Virus record (IMG/VR): IMGVR_UViG_3300025096_002860 | Location: 1 to 41,879 of that record | Origin: a virus | DNA: 41,879 nucleotides | Direction: 5' to 3' (one strand) | Shown here: in pieces, positions 25,287-34,939 of the stretch | How positions within the stretch are numbered: position 1 is the first letter of the stretch | Layout of the letters: each line of letters begins with the position of its first letter | Translations under genes and position numbers: made by a program | The notes under the pieces: model-generated | What the model was told of the DNA's origin: nothing | What the model saw: the letters and a program-made list of their open reading frames with translations, nothing else | Databases searched by the model: none

Positions 25287-26792
25287 TCAATCAACTCTAA
25301 ATTTCCATGTTTGAGGCTGTACTTGCCAGTCCGCTATGCTATCGTTATAATAGGCTAAACTAATTTGATACATGTATCCCGATTCTAGAAGCGACATGTC
25401 AAGATCAAAATAGTTTCCATCCTTATCGTACGACGTATATGTACTCAAATGGGACCCTGTACCAAATGGAATCGCCGGATAATTATCCGTGACACGCGTA
25501 ATAGAATAAGATGCGCTGGTTATAATGTCTGTGGGATTATTGGCAGTCGCCTTAACATAGATTGTTGGATTCCAGTTGCGATCTCGAATAAAAAACCTAA
25601 ACCGGGCCTTTTCTGATGGTAAATATGATTTTTTAAGGTTCGAACATGTCGTGACCTTAGTAAACGTCGGCGCAGCAGAATAAGTTGGCATCTTCTCGGG
25701 GTAGATCGATCCGGTGAAATATTGTACGCTAGAACTGTGCCACATGTCAAACACTACTAAAAGAGGAGTGGCTGCAGCAGTGAGCGCGACGGATGCCGAA
25801 TAAATCCCGGTGCTTACATGGCCACCGGTGATGTTGGTGTTGCCATCATACAGGGTTAATTTCGATCCTGTGGGTGCCGTCGAGCCAGAATAAATGGACA
25901 CCAGAATGTTGTTGGTACCGACAGCTGGGATATCTACCAATCGTCCTCTAATGTAGTTATACAAATAGAGAGTATTAAGGTTATCGTCGGCCGGCGCCAA
26001 AGAACTAGAATAATAGAAGTTCTCCCTGTCATCTTGAACTCGCGAGTCCCAGCGGGCTTCAATGTGTGGCCGCTTAAAGAAAAATTGACTGGATCGAGCG
26101 AAAAATTTCTTAGTATAATAAGAATCTTTAGCCCCACCGGTATTGTCGATTAAGACAGAAGTATCGGCGCCAGTAGAACTAGAAAAGTAGGCTTCTTGAC
26201 TTGCTGTTAGATGAACTCCAAAACCATGATTAGAGTGTGTTCCTGCAATCCACTGCTCCACGGTATGAGTAACGTCGAGATCGATGTCTTCCCAGCCCTG
26301 CCCAAAGTATACATTATAATCGACAGCTCCATTTGCCGCAGAAAGATAATCCCCGCCAATAGAATCCCAGGGAACCCCACTACTAGCAGAAATCCAATTG
26401 GCAGTTCCTAAATCTTGATACTCATCCATGTCGAGGCCGGTGCCTTCGTTCCAGGACATCGAGACAGGGGTGACCACTAGATTAAAATCTTGAGGAAGCG
26501 TAAAAGGGTGCTGTGCGTTGTGCATGCGTAAATAAAATGCAACGCTGCCGCTAGCGGGTAGCGTACCAGCCGTGCGATCTGCACTAATCTGAGATATCGG
26601 AAACTTAATTAACGCACGGGATAGTTCTTGAGACTGGCCTAGGCTGGATCCTGAGGTCTGGCCATAAATAGAAAAAATCTCCAGGGAGTCGGCATAGCCC
26701 ATGTTGGAGCCGGTGCCACGCGTGGAAAGGTCGGCCTCAAAAGCATTTGTAATAGTTGTATCTGCGCTAGCGCTATATCTTGCAATTGCCAT
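25287..26792 (-). CDS. DNRLRE-like beta protein of the tail
   Basis: This 501-aa protein begins MAIARYSASADTTITNAFEA. Residues 5-210 fit the general pattern of DNRLRE/disaggregatase-like beta domains (ADTTIT, GYADSLEIFSIYG, then SRALIKFPIS and later TVEQWIAGTHSNHGFGVHL), which act as carbohydrate-binding or adhesive modules elsewhere. The C-terminal half is further beta sandwich sequence, with one FTGS motif (YFTGSIYPE). Its ATG shares one base with the stop of gp6 (TAATG), and 10 bases separate it from the giant gene. This places it in the baseplate periphery or fibre assembly. The domain assignment is by pattern only and an unrelated beta sandwich is possible. Confidence 0.7.
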   Translation of the reverse strand: MAIARYSASADTTITNAFEADLSTRGTGSNMGYADSLEIFSIYGQTSGSSLGQSQELSRALIKFPISQISADRTAGTLPASGSVAFYLRMHNAQHPFTLPQDFNLVVTPVSMSWNEGTGLDMDEYQDLGTANWISASSGVPWDSIGGDYLSAANGAVDYNVYFGQGWEDIDLDVTHTVEQWIAGTHSNHGFGVHLTASQEAYFSSSTGADTSVLIDNTGGAKDSYYTKKFFARSSQFFFKRPHIEARWDSRVQDDRENFYYSSSLAPADDNLNTLYLYNYIRGRLVDIPAVGTNNILVSIYSGSTAPTGSKLTLYDGNTNITGGHVSTGIYSASVALTAAATPLLVVFDMWHSSSVQYFTGSIYPEKMPTYSAAPTFTKVTTCSNLKKSYLPSEKARFRFFIRDRNWNPTIYVKATANNPTDIITSASYSITRVTDNYPAIPFGTGSHLSTYTSYDKDGNYFDLDMSLLESGYMYQISLAYYNDSIADWQVQPQTWKFRVD

Positions 26793-28588
26793 TACCTGAT
26801 CGTTCCTTGAATGTCAACGTTGGGAAACTTTAATTCAAAAATTGTTGTCTGTGCTGCCTTGATCATGCTTCCATCAGCCGAGAGGTTACTATCAAAATCA
26901 TAATTGCTCTCCGAATAATTTCCGCCCTGCTTGGGGACAATCTGTACGTCATATACATCCAAAATGCCCTTCACCTTTAACAACTCCCTATACACGTCCG
27001 AAATTAATATCCCCTCGCCAATGTCATAAGCATTCGACGCATAAAACTTGGCTAGGCGCTGATTGGCCCTACTGATTACGGAAAAGCGATTAGCATTTGC
27101 TTGCAGAGTCACTTGATACTTTATTCCAAAATTTACTATCTCAGCGTCTAAAATGTCGATGGTGTCATTAATCATTTTATACTGCATTAGCCAATTTTTA
27201 ACATTTGTTTTTAGGGTTGTGTTGCTCGCAATCAATTTTCCGCTTGTATTAGTAGAGATCACATACAAATTTAAATTACGCTTAAACTCATCAAAATCTT
27301 TAATAATACGTGCTCGGTGTACCGCGCCGAACTTCCCGGGCATGCCGTAAACAATTGCCTGATAATCTTGTGCCGTAACCGCCCGATTTTGCGTTGCGAA
27401 GAAACTTCGGGAGCGCTCTTTGATCTCTGTTGATGTTGGGAGGGCAATGCTCCCCACAAACGGCTCCTCGTTAGTTACCTCTAAACTATTGATGACGCTG
27501 TTTCGTGTCGTATTCAACAAAGCGTTCGGGTTGATAAAACGAAAAGTAGGATTCTGAACACTGATGACAGTGTTAACTGCTGCATTAACGTCCCTATTAC
27601 TATTGAGACGATAAGAAATAGTAAGCTTAGTATTGCTGGGTGCAACGCCGAACTTATCAGTGCTAATCAATTGAGTGGGATCAAAATCTAAATCTGTAAT
27701 GTAGTCTCTACCATTAAGGTCGAGCATCAGATGAGTGGGGTCCAAGACCGAGTTGCTCATAAGTTCTGAGTCTGATCCGTATCCAAACTGTAAGAAAGAC
27801 TCTGTACTAGTTTGCTCTAGAACAAATCGGCGCGCGACCGGTACGGCCTTCAGAATACTGGCAACAGTGGAGCGGTTTGTGTCTGTGTTGCGGATTGCTT
27901 TATAAATCACATTTTGGGATAGATTATCAACCTCAACATATTCGTGCCCTTCGGCATCGACCACGCTCAAAATTTCTGCAACATTAGCCACTCGAAGTGG
28001 AATCTTTAAAAACCGTTCGAAATCTCCAACATTAACTTCTTCTATAGCAGCATGACCGGACACGGCGCGGCCGAGGGCCCTGATGATGTATGAAGTGGCA
28101 TCACCGGTGTTTGTGCTTACTTCGCCTGCCACAACCTGATTGGTCGCCACTGAAAAATCAACATCTTCCAATAGCGTATACGAGCCACCACCAGAAGATC
28201 CAAAGACGGAGCCGGCTTTAAGAACTGGGGCATAGTCCAGATCTGGGCCCGCGCCGACGCTTGTAGATGGAACCTTAATATAAAATGTCAGCGTGCCATA
28301 AGAAGAGGGGCTGGCTGGGAGACGAAACCCAAATTGTCGAGCATGACGAACCACATTGCTATATTGAATAGCAGAATCCATAAAGCTCTCGTTAGCCTGA
28401 TAATCTACATAGAAAGATAAGATGTCGCCAATGTAGGCAACCGTGTCCAACATAAGGGCGCCGAAAGATGCTTCACTGAAATCTTTGATTGTATCTGGAT
28501 AGTACCTTTTGGCGTATTCTTCCAGGTCTTTTCGAATTGAATCAAAGTCTCGGCTTGTATAGTCTATAGCTTGTTGTTTTTTTGGCAT
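26792..28588 (-). CDS. Baseplate wedge protein, T4 gp6 / baseplate J family
   Basis: This 598-aa protein starts MPKKQQAIDYTSRDFDSIRK. The opening 90 residues carry the hallmark signature of the family: YTSRDFDSI, YYPDTIKDFSEASFGALMLD and GDILSFYVDYQANESF. The C-terminal 200 residues contain the RNRAVTAQDYQAIVYGMPG type segment (near 405-425) seen in baseplate J-like proteins. Two copies of gp6 with one gp7 form the heterotrimer at the core of each T4 baseplate wedge, where they link wedges into a ring that transmits the contraction signal. The gene follows gp25 by 19 bases, the same order as gpW-gpJ in P2-like phages. Length is close to T4 gp6 (660 aa). This is one of the most secure calls in the window. 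Confidence 0.93.
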   Translation of the reverse strand: MPKKQQAIDYTSRDFDSIRKDLEEYAKRYYPDTIKDFSEASFGALMLDTVAYIGDILSFYVDYQANESFMDSAIQYSNVVRHARQFGFRLPASPSSYGTLTFYIKVPSTSVGAGPDLDYAPVLKAGSVFGSSGGGSYTLLEDVDFSVATNQVVAGEVSTNTGDATSYIIRALGRAVSGHAAIEEVNVGDFERFLKIPLRVANVAEILSVVDAEGHEYVEVDNLSQNVIYKAIRNTDTNRSTVASILKAVPVARRFVLEQTSTESFLQFGYGSDSELMSNSVLDPTHLMLDLNGRDYITDLDFDPTQLISTDKFGVAPSNTKLTISYRLNSNRDVNAAVNTVISVQNPTFRFINPNALLNTTRNSVINSLEVTNEEPFVGSIALPTSTEIKERSRSFFATQNRAVTAQDYQAIVYGMPGKFGAVHRARIIKDFDEFKRNLNLYVISTNTSGKLIASNTTLKTNVKNWLMQYKMINDTIDILDAEIVNFGIKYQVTLQANANRFSVISRANQRLAKFYASNAYDIGEGILISDVYRELLKVKGILDVYDVQIVPKQGGNYSESNYDFDSNLSADGSMIKAAQTTIFELKFPNVDIQGTIR

Positions 28589-28607
28589 TGCGCAGGTCCG
28601 TTAATAA

Positions 28608-28997
28608 TTAGTCGCCAACCTCAATTTGAAGCGTTTGAGAAGTCTGTAGCGGTACAATTGTGAAATGTATTGTAAGAGAAAGGGTGTGAGGATACACATC
28701 TGGGCTATTTTCAGGTACTGAAAAATCTACCCTGTCTATGTGTAAATAATTTAGATATCGACTAACTTGGGACATGATCCGGTCGTTAATCGCCGCATGG
28801 AGGTCAGGGGTGTTTTGTTCGAACAAATAACTTTTTAGGCCGACCCCAAAATCCGGGTTCATCATTCTCTCCCCGGGGTTCGTCAGCATAAGCATCTTCA
28901 GGTTTTGTGTGGCCAGCTCTGTATAACTTGTAATAAGACCATATGGCCCATCAACACTGTCTAACATCAGGGGCAATCTTGGTGCGATTCCTGTCAT
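28608..28997 (-). CDS. Baseplate wedge protein, T4 gp25 / GPW family
   Basis: This 129-aa protein begins MTGIAPRLPLMLDSVDGPYG. The family pattern is clear: N-terminal strand with GLITSYTELATQNLKMLML, then NPGERMMNPDFGVGLKSYLF, the conserved NP-GE-x-x-x-x-P-x-FG loop, and a C-terminal beta sheet (LSLTIHFTIVPLQTSQTLQI). In T4, gp25 sits at the sheath-proximal end of the wedge and helps start sheath polymerisation. The ATG is well placed, with AGGAG nine bases upstream. It lies directly before gp6 and after the 1969-aa protein. Length is the family norm (T4 gp25 is 132 aa). Confidence 0.95.
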   Translation of the reverse strand: MTGIAPRLPLMLDSVDGPYGLITSYTELATQNLKMLMLTNPGERMMNPDFGVGLKSYLFEQNTPDLHAAINDRIMSQVSRYLNYLHIDRVDFSVPENSPDVYPHTLSLTIHFTIVPLQTSQTLQIEVGD

Positions 28998-29018
28998 TAT
29001 CTTTTCTCCTCTCTATAA

Positions 29019-32000
29019 TTAACACTCACTTGCGCTTTCTTCCTCAGAAACATCGGTTGTATTGGCCCCGGCTTCGGTGCCCTCTTCGTCGAGAAGATCT
29101 TCGAGTTCTTTTCCAAGTAACATTAACAGCAGATATATAATTCCAAACGGACCTGGAGGGGCCATTAAGATACCCAATAACGTACCAGTAAAATCAACTC
29201 CCTTAATAGTAATCTTCGGCAACACCTTATCTTTTAGTTCTTCGGGAATCTTGTTTCTAAGATCTCGCGGGTCGTTTTGGCCCTCGCTATAGCGCAGCCT
29301 AATGTGGTCTCCAGTTTCAAATGGTCCTGCTAATCTATTAGCATCATGATTCCACATGGGGTTGCCGATAACCATTGCGCCGCCTACCCCAAGGGGTCCT
29401 GTGCCCAAAAAGTTATCTGAATCAGGCGCTGGCAAGCGCAAGGCGTCGTCCTGAGATCGGTTTCCTGTTCCCAGTATAAATCCAGAATTGGCTGCTTTTG
29501 TGACGACCGCCAACAGACAAAACAGTAATTTTAATACGTTCTCTCCCGACAACCCGGGCGCTAGCGGCGGAGGCATCGGGGGCCCCGAGCCAGGTTCGCC
29601 GTCCGGCGGAGTAGAGGGTGGGCCTCCTTCCCGGATCAAAACGATTGGGGGTGCCTGGTCAAGAAACTGAGCAGCTATCTGAAAAGCGAACGCACTAACT
29701 TGACGTATGATTTCTGAGATACCCACATGGGGATCCATAGTTTTGGCAACACCTTTCAAAATTTCAATAGGTGTCTCAATTAGCATCTTCAAAATGAAGT
29801 CCATTATAGATGTCTTGAAGTCTCCTAAATCAAGATCTTGAGCGGGTCCTCGGAGGGCTGCAGCCTCCGCTTGAGGTGATTGGCGAGGCTCTTTTACTAT
29901 AGCATTTTCGCTAAGGGTGGCGTCCATAAAAATTTCAATACATCGAAATTTGGGTCCTCTAAGAATGTCTTCCATTTTAGGGAAAGTTTTCGTGGTAAGA
30001 TAAAAGTTATACATAATGGGAACCAAAGTGGTTAAGGTCCGATCAAACGTTTTATCAAAATAGTCCTTAAACACACCGTCCCCAACAATTAAATCAAGCT
30101 CACTGTCGGTTACGCGAGATGAGGGGCCCATGTATTGTTCAAGCTGGCTCTGAAGTGCTATCTGGTCACCGACGCGATGATTGGTATGAATGTGGCCCGC
30201 TAGAGGCAATTCCCCATCTAATGTCGCCAAAACGAAACGGCGCAAAGTACGATGACTGTCCAGTGTCAAAGATTGGTGCTTATAGGCATGTCTACGTATG
30301 CCGCGGCCGTTAAAAGATATAATCTCATCTTCTTCTCCGCGCGCAGAGGTCATGCTCTCGGGGGCATAATAAACTATGTCATATTTAACGCGCAAATTTG
30401 TAAACTCTAGCTCAGGAAAGAGTTCCGTATAATTAATAGACTTGCGCCAGTAGGGATTATAAATTACATTTGCAAACAAGTTAAGTTCTAGTCCAGCTTG
30501 CTTACCGGTGGTGTTATCAATAATCCTCGGCGTCGGCATCCGGCTGCTTCTGTTCCGAACTGCATCCCACACCACCCTTCTTTCCAATACTAGTTTGCCA
30601 TAACTCAGCGTCTGCGCACCCAAATTACGTGCGACCGCATCTGAATGTGCCTGGACCCGGGCTTTGGCTGAGCGCCCACGCGGGTTGCCTCCTCGATAGA
30701 TCAGTTCACCCCACGGAGACCGGTAAGTTCCAAGGCTGCCGTCACTATGCTTAACTGTAATTGGACGATTCTCGGAGGCTGCGCCGTCGGCGCCCAGGGC
30801 CCAGCCATTAAACCATGCTGGCTGTACCGTAAGGACGTCTTCCACGAAAGCGCGGTCGAAGCTTTTAGGGTTAGTAAGATCTGAAGATCTCTTTACTGCA
30901 TTGGATACAGTACCCCGAGATCGAAGAATGCGTTCGCCAGCAAGAAATTCCACAATAGCGTCAAAATCAGTACCATCAAATACTGTTCCAGCCGGAAAAA
31001 CAACTTCGCCCAAAACATTTGTGATGCCTCCAGCAGCTACAACCGTGCGTCTTTTGATTTTCTTATTAAAGAACTCTACCATTTTGGTGCGTACCATCGG
31101 ATAGGACTGAACTATGCGTATGGTTTCGTCACGAATAGTGGTGGCCATAAAAGCCTTGACAGTAGGGAGCTCTAAAATTTCATCAATTTCAAAAGCAGCG
31201 AAAACAAAAATGTTTTTAATTATGAACTGGGCCACGTGAATTTGAATCAGGAGCAAAAACATGCCATACCGAATTACATCTCTTATTTTCGAGCCCATGG
31301 GATTAGGACCTGCGTCATCGTCATAACATAAAGAATCTAACATTTCTTTTTGCAGGTCGGCCAAAATCATGTCAACATCTAATAAATCCGCTACATTTTC
31401 CGGAAGACAATTGGTATTATCATAAAAGAAATTTAACGAGTCGAGGCGCTCGGTGTTGAAAATTCCATTTTGTGAAATAAAATTAAAAGTCGCCTCCACT
31501 TGGCCCGCATAAGCGGACGGAAATAAAACAGTATCAAAGAGTCGCTTCATGCGGTTGTCTATTGTCCTCGGCTCCTGCTCTCGCAGAAGCGCTTCGCTGA
31601 ACATGGCAACACAAGGATTACAATCCCGATTATTTGAAGGCTCGTTCACTGGGCCCGGCACATCTAGGTGGGTAGAAGCAGGCTCTGCAGGAAGCAGCGA
31701 CGACTTTAAAGTCACATCTGCCAACTTCATGGTATCGGAAGAAACTATAGTGGATTTCTTTGGGAAAGTAATATTTAAAGAATCTCCCGACTGTGTTGTA
31801 CTTTGAAGCAAGTAACGAGGGATTGCACGGGGGCCAAGGACCGCCCCGGCAGGATCAGCAATCCACTGAGTAGTTACTGGCATTGGGAACTCGAACTTGA
31901 GAGTTATGGGCTCATATCTGCCGCTGCGAGATGAGGGATACTGCACTGAGGTGAAATTATTTGACACCACTTGTTTTATCCATCTTCTTCGTTCAGTTTG

Positions 32001-34928
32001 AAACTTGGGCCGCGGCCAAAGGAAGGCATCAAATTTATCTTTAAAAGATTGAGGAAAAACATACGTAGTGGATACCGAAGTAGATCCGCCTGGGCCCGTC
32101 GTGGCAGTAGAAAGATCCGAAATGCGTGTCTCTATCTCACTTATTGCATCTTGGAATTCAGGATTGTTTAGCAACTCTTTTAGGACATCCACGACAGTCT
32201 CGAAAATATCTTGAGCGACGCCTGCTTCAACACCTAAGATGTCTGCCAAGTCACAATGCTCATCTAAGTCGTCCAGAACATCACCAATGCCGGTGAAAGT
32301 ATCCTTCACTGTGCCTAAAATTGCCCGCTGTACATTACTCAGGCCCTCGGATTCAGGGCTCTGCTGCAGAACGCCTGTCTCTTCAAGCATCTTGCGCATC
32401 TTCTGGGTTTCTGGGTCTGTGGTGACGCGAGGCTCTTTAAGAATTTGCTGCGCTGCATCAATTCCTAAGACAAAATCCTGCTCTATCACCGAAACGAGCT
32501 GATCAAACATTGCAGGGATTTCATCACTTACCAGAGGATTAGAAATATAATCATCTCTTAAAGGACACGTCAAATTAATTCGATCGCCCGGATGGTCGAG
32601 TTCGAGGCCTTCGGCAACTTTCTCCAACAAATCCGTTAAACGATCGGGTATCGCTTCCTCCAATAAACAAATGTTATCCACATTAGCGCGGAAAAGCTCC
32701 GTAGCTATTTTATTACAAAAATCAGTCAAATCTACAAACCGGTTGAGATTATAGAAGAATCCGAGAATTGCGCTTCTCGTATTCAAACTGTCTCGAATTG
32801 TGCTATCCGAATAGGCCAAATTAAATTCTAAAATTTTAACAATAGTTTCATCAGTTACCTCAACTTGATTTGTAAAAAGAAAACAAATCTCCATTGAACT
32901 CAGAATCTTTGACCCATCCTGTAAATATAACCACATTTGCTGTTGTGTAAGGCCTGCGGCGGAGTTGTCGAGCATTTGATCCAAAGCCGATTTGTTTGAA
33001 ATATTGGGGAGGTCTTGGGCGCCCGAGGTTAGGTTATCTTGCACCAAGTCTGACATGTTTGTGTCTCCATAGTCTTCGGCACGAGGATTATTAAGTTTGC
33101 ACAATTCTTTAAGGATGTCTGCCAGAGCTTTAACAATCTCCAGAACCCCTTCCATCAAGGTATCGAGCATAACTTTTAATACTTTATCCCATAATTTTCC
33201 ATCCAGCGTAAAAGGTGCGAAGTCAAGTTCTGGTGGTTTCGGAACCGTAAGACCGCCTCCGGCGCTAGGAGGTGATGGGGGTTCATAGATCTGTGATCCG
33301 ACAGTGCTGATGGCATTGCCCACCGCTCCCGAAATGCGGCCAAATGCTGGCGCCAGACCGAAAGTAGCACAAATCATTGCTTCTTTAGCCAATTCATCAA
33401 TTCCGATGTTGCGCAATAAAATGCCCAATTTAGAATTTCCCTTCAGGCCTGGAATTTGTCCATTCAAAATTTGTGTGATTACTTTTGTGACTTCAACTGC
33501 CGTGTTCACACTTCTTGCTTTGGCCGCCATTCGTAACTTGCGATAAACTTCAGGATTTTCTCTAATCTTTGTTTTCCATTCACGGGCCTCTTCGGGCGTA
33601 AGAGCAAGAACAAATCCCTTTTCCAGAGCCTCTGTTTCGCCCAAATCAATAATTCCCTGTTGTACCGCTTCGCGAAGGATTGGATTCTTAACCGGAGGAG
33701 GAGGAGGCGGCAAGTCATCCCACACAAAATTGGAAGGCATCCCGAATTCGCCCGGGCCTGATGATTTCATAAACTCCATAAATGAGAAATTCGGCGCATC
33801 ATAGTTAGCAAAATCTCGCATGCCCCGAATCAACGCATCATAATTTTTTAAAGTACTAAGAACCAATGGATCATTCATTTGAGGATTATAAAGCACATTT
33901 GTCAAATAACCCGTCTTTAGGTGACGCGTGGTTTGTGAAATATGATTCACCACATATGTTATACCCGCTATAGCTTTATTGCCGTTTGCGCGTTTACCAA
34001 AAGATAACGTAAGGGTATCGGCCTGAGAAAAATCGAGGAAGGGGCCCCCAACCGTAAGATTTTCTCCCGGGGCGGTGTTCTGTACATCCGTCAAATCCTT
34101 CATTAGACCCTGAACAACCACCATGTTAAGAACCTTGAGAACCGTACTCTGTGCTGAGTTAAAATCTAAATTGATTGGTAGTGTTCCCTCAAACCCAAGA
34201 AGCTGAGTTTGGAACATGGACATACCTTCTGTGGCTGTCGCATTGTCTTCCATCAGATTAGCAATTTGCAGCACCGTGCTTCCGCCTATAATAGAAATTC
34301 CTTCATCCTCGTTAAACAATTCCAAAGAAGTATTTACATCCGGAAGGAGATCAAGCGCCTCAAGAACGCCGCTAAGTTCTTTGGGGGAAGAGGCACTATA
34401 GAAAATGGTTTCAGATCCTATGGGATCCTCTAGTCTCATTACTTTATTATAATTGACATCCTCAGATGTAACGTAAGCTTTCAATGCTGCCACTTCTTCA
34501 GCATTCAGCCTTAAATCAAGAAGAGGACGCATAGAAGCCAAAACCACATCTTTGGTGCGCCTTAAAATTAAATCATGCGGACGATAGTAAACCACATTCA
34601 GCGCTGCTTTGATTGCCTGGCGTACCTGATAATATGCTTCTAGTTGTCTTCCGGCGTTGGTATACTGGACCTCAAGGTCGCGGATGTCGCTGCGATAGAA
34701 AATGTAAAAATCAGGAAAATAATGCAAAAGTATCCTATTGGTGCAACGATTCTTTATCCGCTCCAATTGGCTTTCGAAGTCTGCGACATCCTCGAACTTA
34801 TCAAATAAAGTTTTAACCTTAACGCTGCCGTCATCTGGAATATAAAATGGAATGTTATCTTTTTTAGAACGATACCCCGTGCTGTCTGCGGCGATGGCGC
34901 TTAAATAAAAGTCAGATGCATTTGCCAT
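29019..34928 (-). CDS. Very large structural protein (1969 aa), function unknown
   Basis: The product begins MANASDFYLSAIAADSTGYR. Residues 40-120 form a charged helical region (FDKFEDVADFESQLERIKNR, then QLEAYYQVRQAIK). Six consecutive prolines occur at 407-412, and a second Pro/Gly-rich linker lies near 1760-1800. Leu-rich helices are common between about 570 and 1000, and the C-terminus has a hydrophobic patch (GPFGIIYLLLMLLGKEL) before an acidic end. No catalytic motif or signal peptide is visible. It lies between a spike-like protein and gp25, so a baseplate or hub role is likely. A tape-measure role is less likely, because the protein is rich in prolines and beta segments rather than continuous coiled coil. 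The ribosome binding site is weak (AAGAAA). Confidence 0.7.
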   Translation of the reverse strand: MANASDFYLSAIAADSTGYRSKKDNIPFYIPDDGSVKVKTLFDKFEDVADFESQLERIKNRCTNRILLHYFPDFYIFYRSDIRDLEVQYTNAGRQLEAYYQVRQAIKAALNVVYYRPHDLILRRTKDVVLASMRPLLDLRLNAEEVAALKAYVTSEDVNYNKVMRLEDPIGSETIFYSASSPKELSGVLEALDLLPDVNTSLELFNEDEGISIIGGSTVLQIANLMEDNATATEGMSMFQTQLLGFEGTLPINLDFNSAQSTVLKVLNMVVVQGLMKDLTDVQNTAPGENLTVGGPFLDFSQADTLTLSFGKRANGNKAIAGITYVVNHISQTTRHLKTGYLTNVLYNPQMNDPLVLSTLKNYDALIRGMRDFANYDAPNFSFMEFMKSSGPGEFGMPSNFVWDDLPPPPPPVKNPILREAVQQGIIDLGETEALEKGFVLALTPEEAREWKTKIRENPEVYRKLRMAAKARSVNTAVEVTKVITQILNGQIPGLKGNSKLGILLRNIGIDELAKEAMICATFGLAPAFGRISGAVGNAISTVGSQIYEPPSPPSAGGGLTVPKPPELDFAPFTLDGKLWDKVLKVMLDTLMEGVLEIVKALADILKELCKLNNPRAEDYGDTNMSDLVQDNLTSGAQDLPNISNKSALDQMLDNSAAGLTQQQMWLYLQDGSKILSSMEICFLFTNQVEVTDETIVKILEFNLAYSDSTIRDSLNTRSAILGFFYNLNRFVDLTDFCNKIATELFRANVDNICLLEEAIPDRLTDLLEKVAEGLELDHPGDRINLTCPLRDDYISNPLVSDEIPAMFDQLVSVIEQDFVLGIDAAQQILKEPRVTTDPETQKMRKMLEETGVLQQSPESEGLSNVQRAILGTVKDTFTGIGDVLDDLDEHCDLADILGVEAGVAQDIFETVVDVLKELLNNPEFQDAISEIETRISDLSTATTGPGGSTSVSTTYVFPQSFKDKFDAFLWPRPKFQTERRRWIKQVVSNNFTSVQYPSSRSGRYEPITLKFEFPMPVTTQWIADPAGAVLGPRAIPRYLLQSTTQSGDSLNITFPKKSTIVSSDTMKLADVTLKSSLLPAEPASTHLDVPGPVNEPSNNRDCNPCVAMFSEALLREQEPRTIDNRMKRLFDTVLFPSAYAGQVEATFNFISQNGIFNTERLDSLNFFYDNTNCLPENVADLLDVDMILADLQKEMLDSLCYDDDAGPNPMGSKIRDVIRYGMFLLLIQIHVAQFIIKNIFVFAAFEIDEILELPTVKAFMATTIRDETIRIVQSYPMVRTKMVEFFNKKIKRRTVVAAGGITNVLGEVVFPAGTVFDGTDFDAIVEFLAGERILRSRGTVSNAVKRSSDLTNPKSFDRAFVEDVLTVQPAWFNGWALGADGAASENRPITVKHSDGSLGTYRSPWGELIYRGGNPRGRSAKARVQAHSDAVARNLGAQTLSYGKLVLERRVVWDAVRNRSSRMPTPRIIDNTTGKQAGLELNLFANVIYNPYWRKSINYTELFPELEFTNLRVKYDIVYYAPESMTSARGEEDEIISFNGRGIRRHAYKHQSLTLDSHRTLRRFVLATLDGELPLAGHIHTNHRVGDQIALQSQLEQYMGPSSRVTDSELDLIVGDGVFKDYFDKTFDRTLTTLVPIMYNFYLTTKTFPKMEDILRGPKFRCIEIFMDATLSENAIVKEPRQSPQAEAAALRGPAQDLDLGDFKTSIMDFILKMLIETPIEILKGVAKTMDPHVGISEIIRQVSAFAFQIAAQFLDQAPPIVLIREGGPPSTPPDGEPGSGPPMPPPLAPGLSGENVLKLLFCLLAVVTKAANSGFILGTGNRSQDDALRLPAPDSDNFLGTGPLGVGGAMVIGNPMWNHDANRLAGPFETGDHIRLRYSEGQNDPRDLRNKIPEELKDKVLPKITIKGVDFTGTLLGILMAPPGPFGIIYLLLMLLGKELEDLLDEEGTEAGANTTDVSEEESASEC

Positions 34929-34939
34929 AATAAAATTTC

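Noticed and set aside
29019-34928. Tape-measure assignment for the 1969-aa protein
   Set aside because: Tape-measure proteins are long continuous helices; this one has proline blocks, many beta segments and lies in the baseplate cluster.
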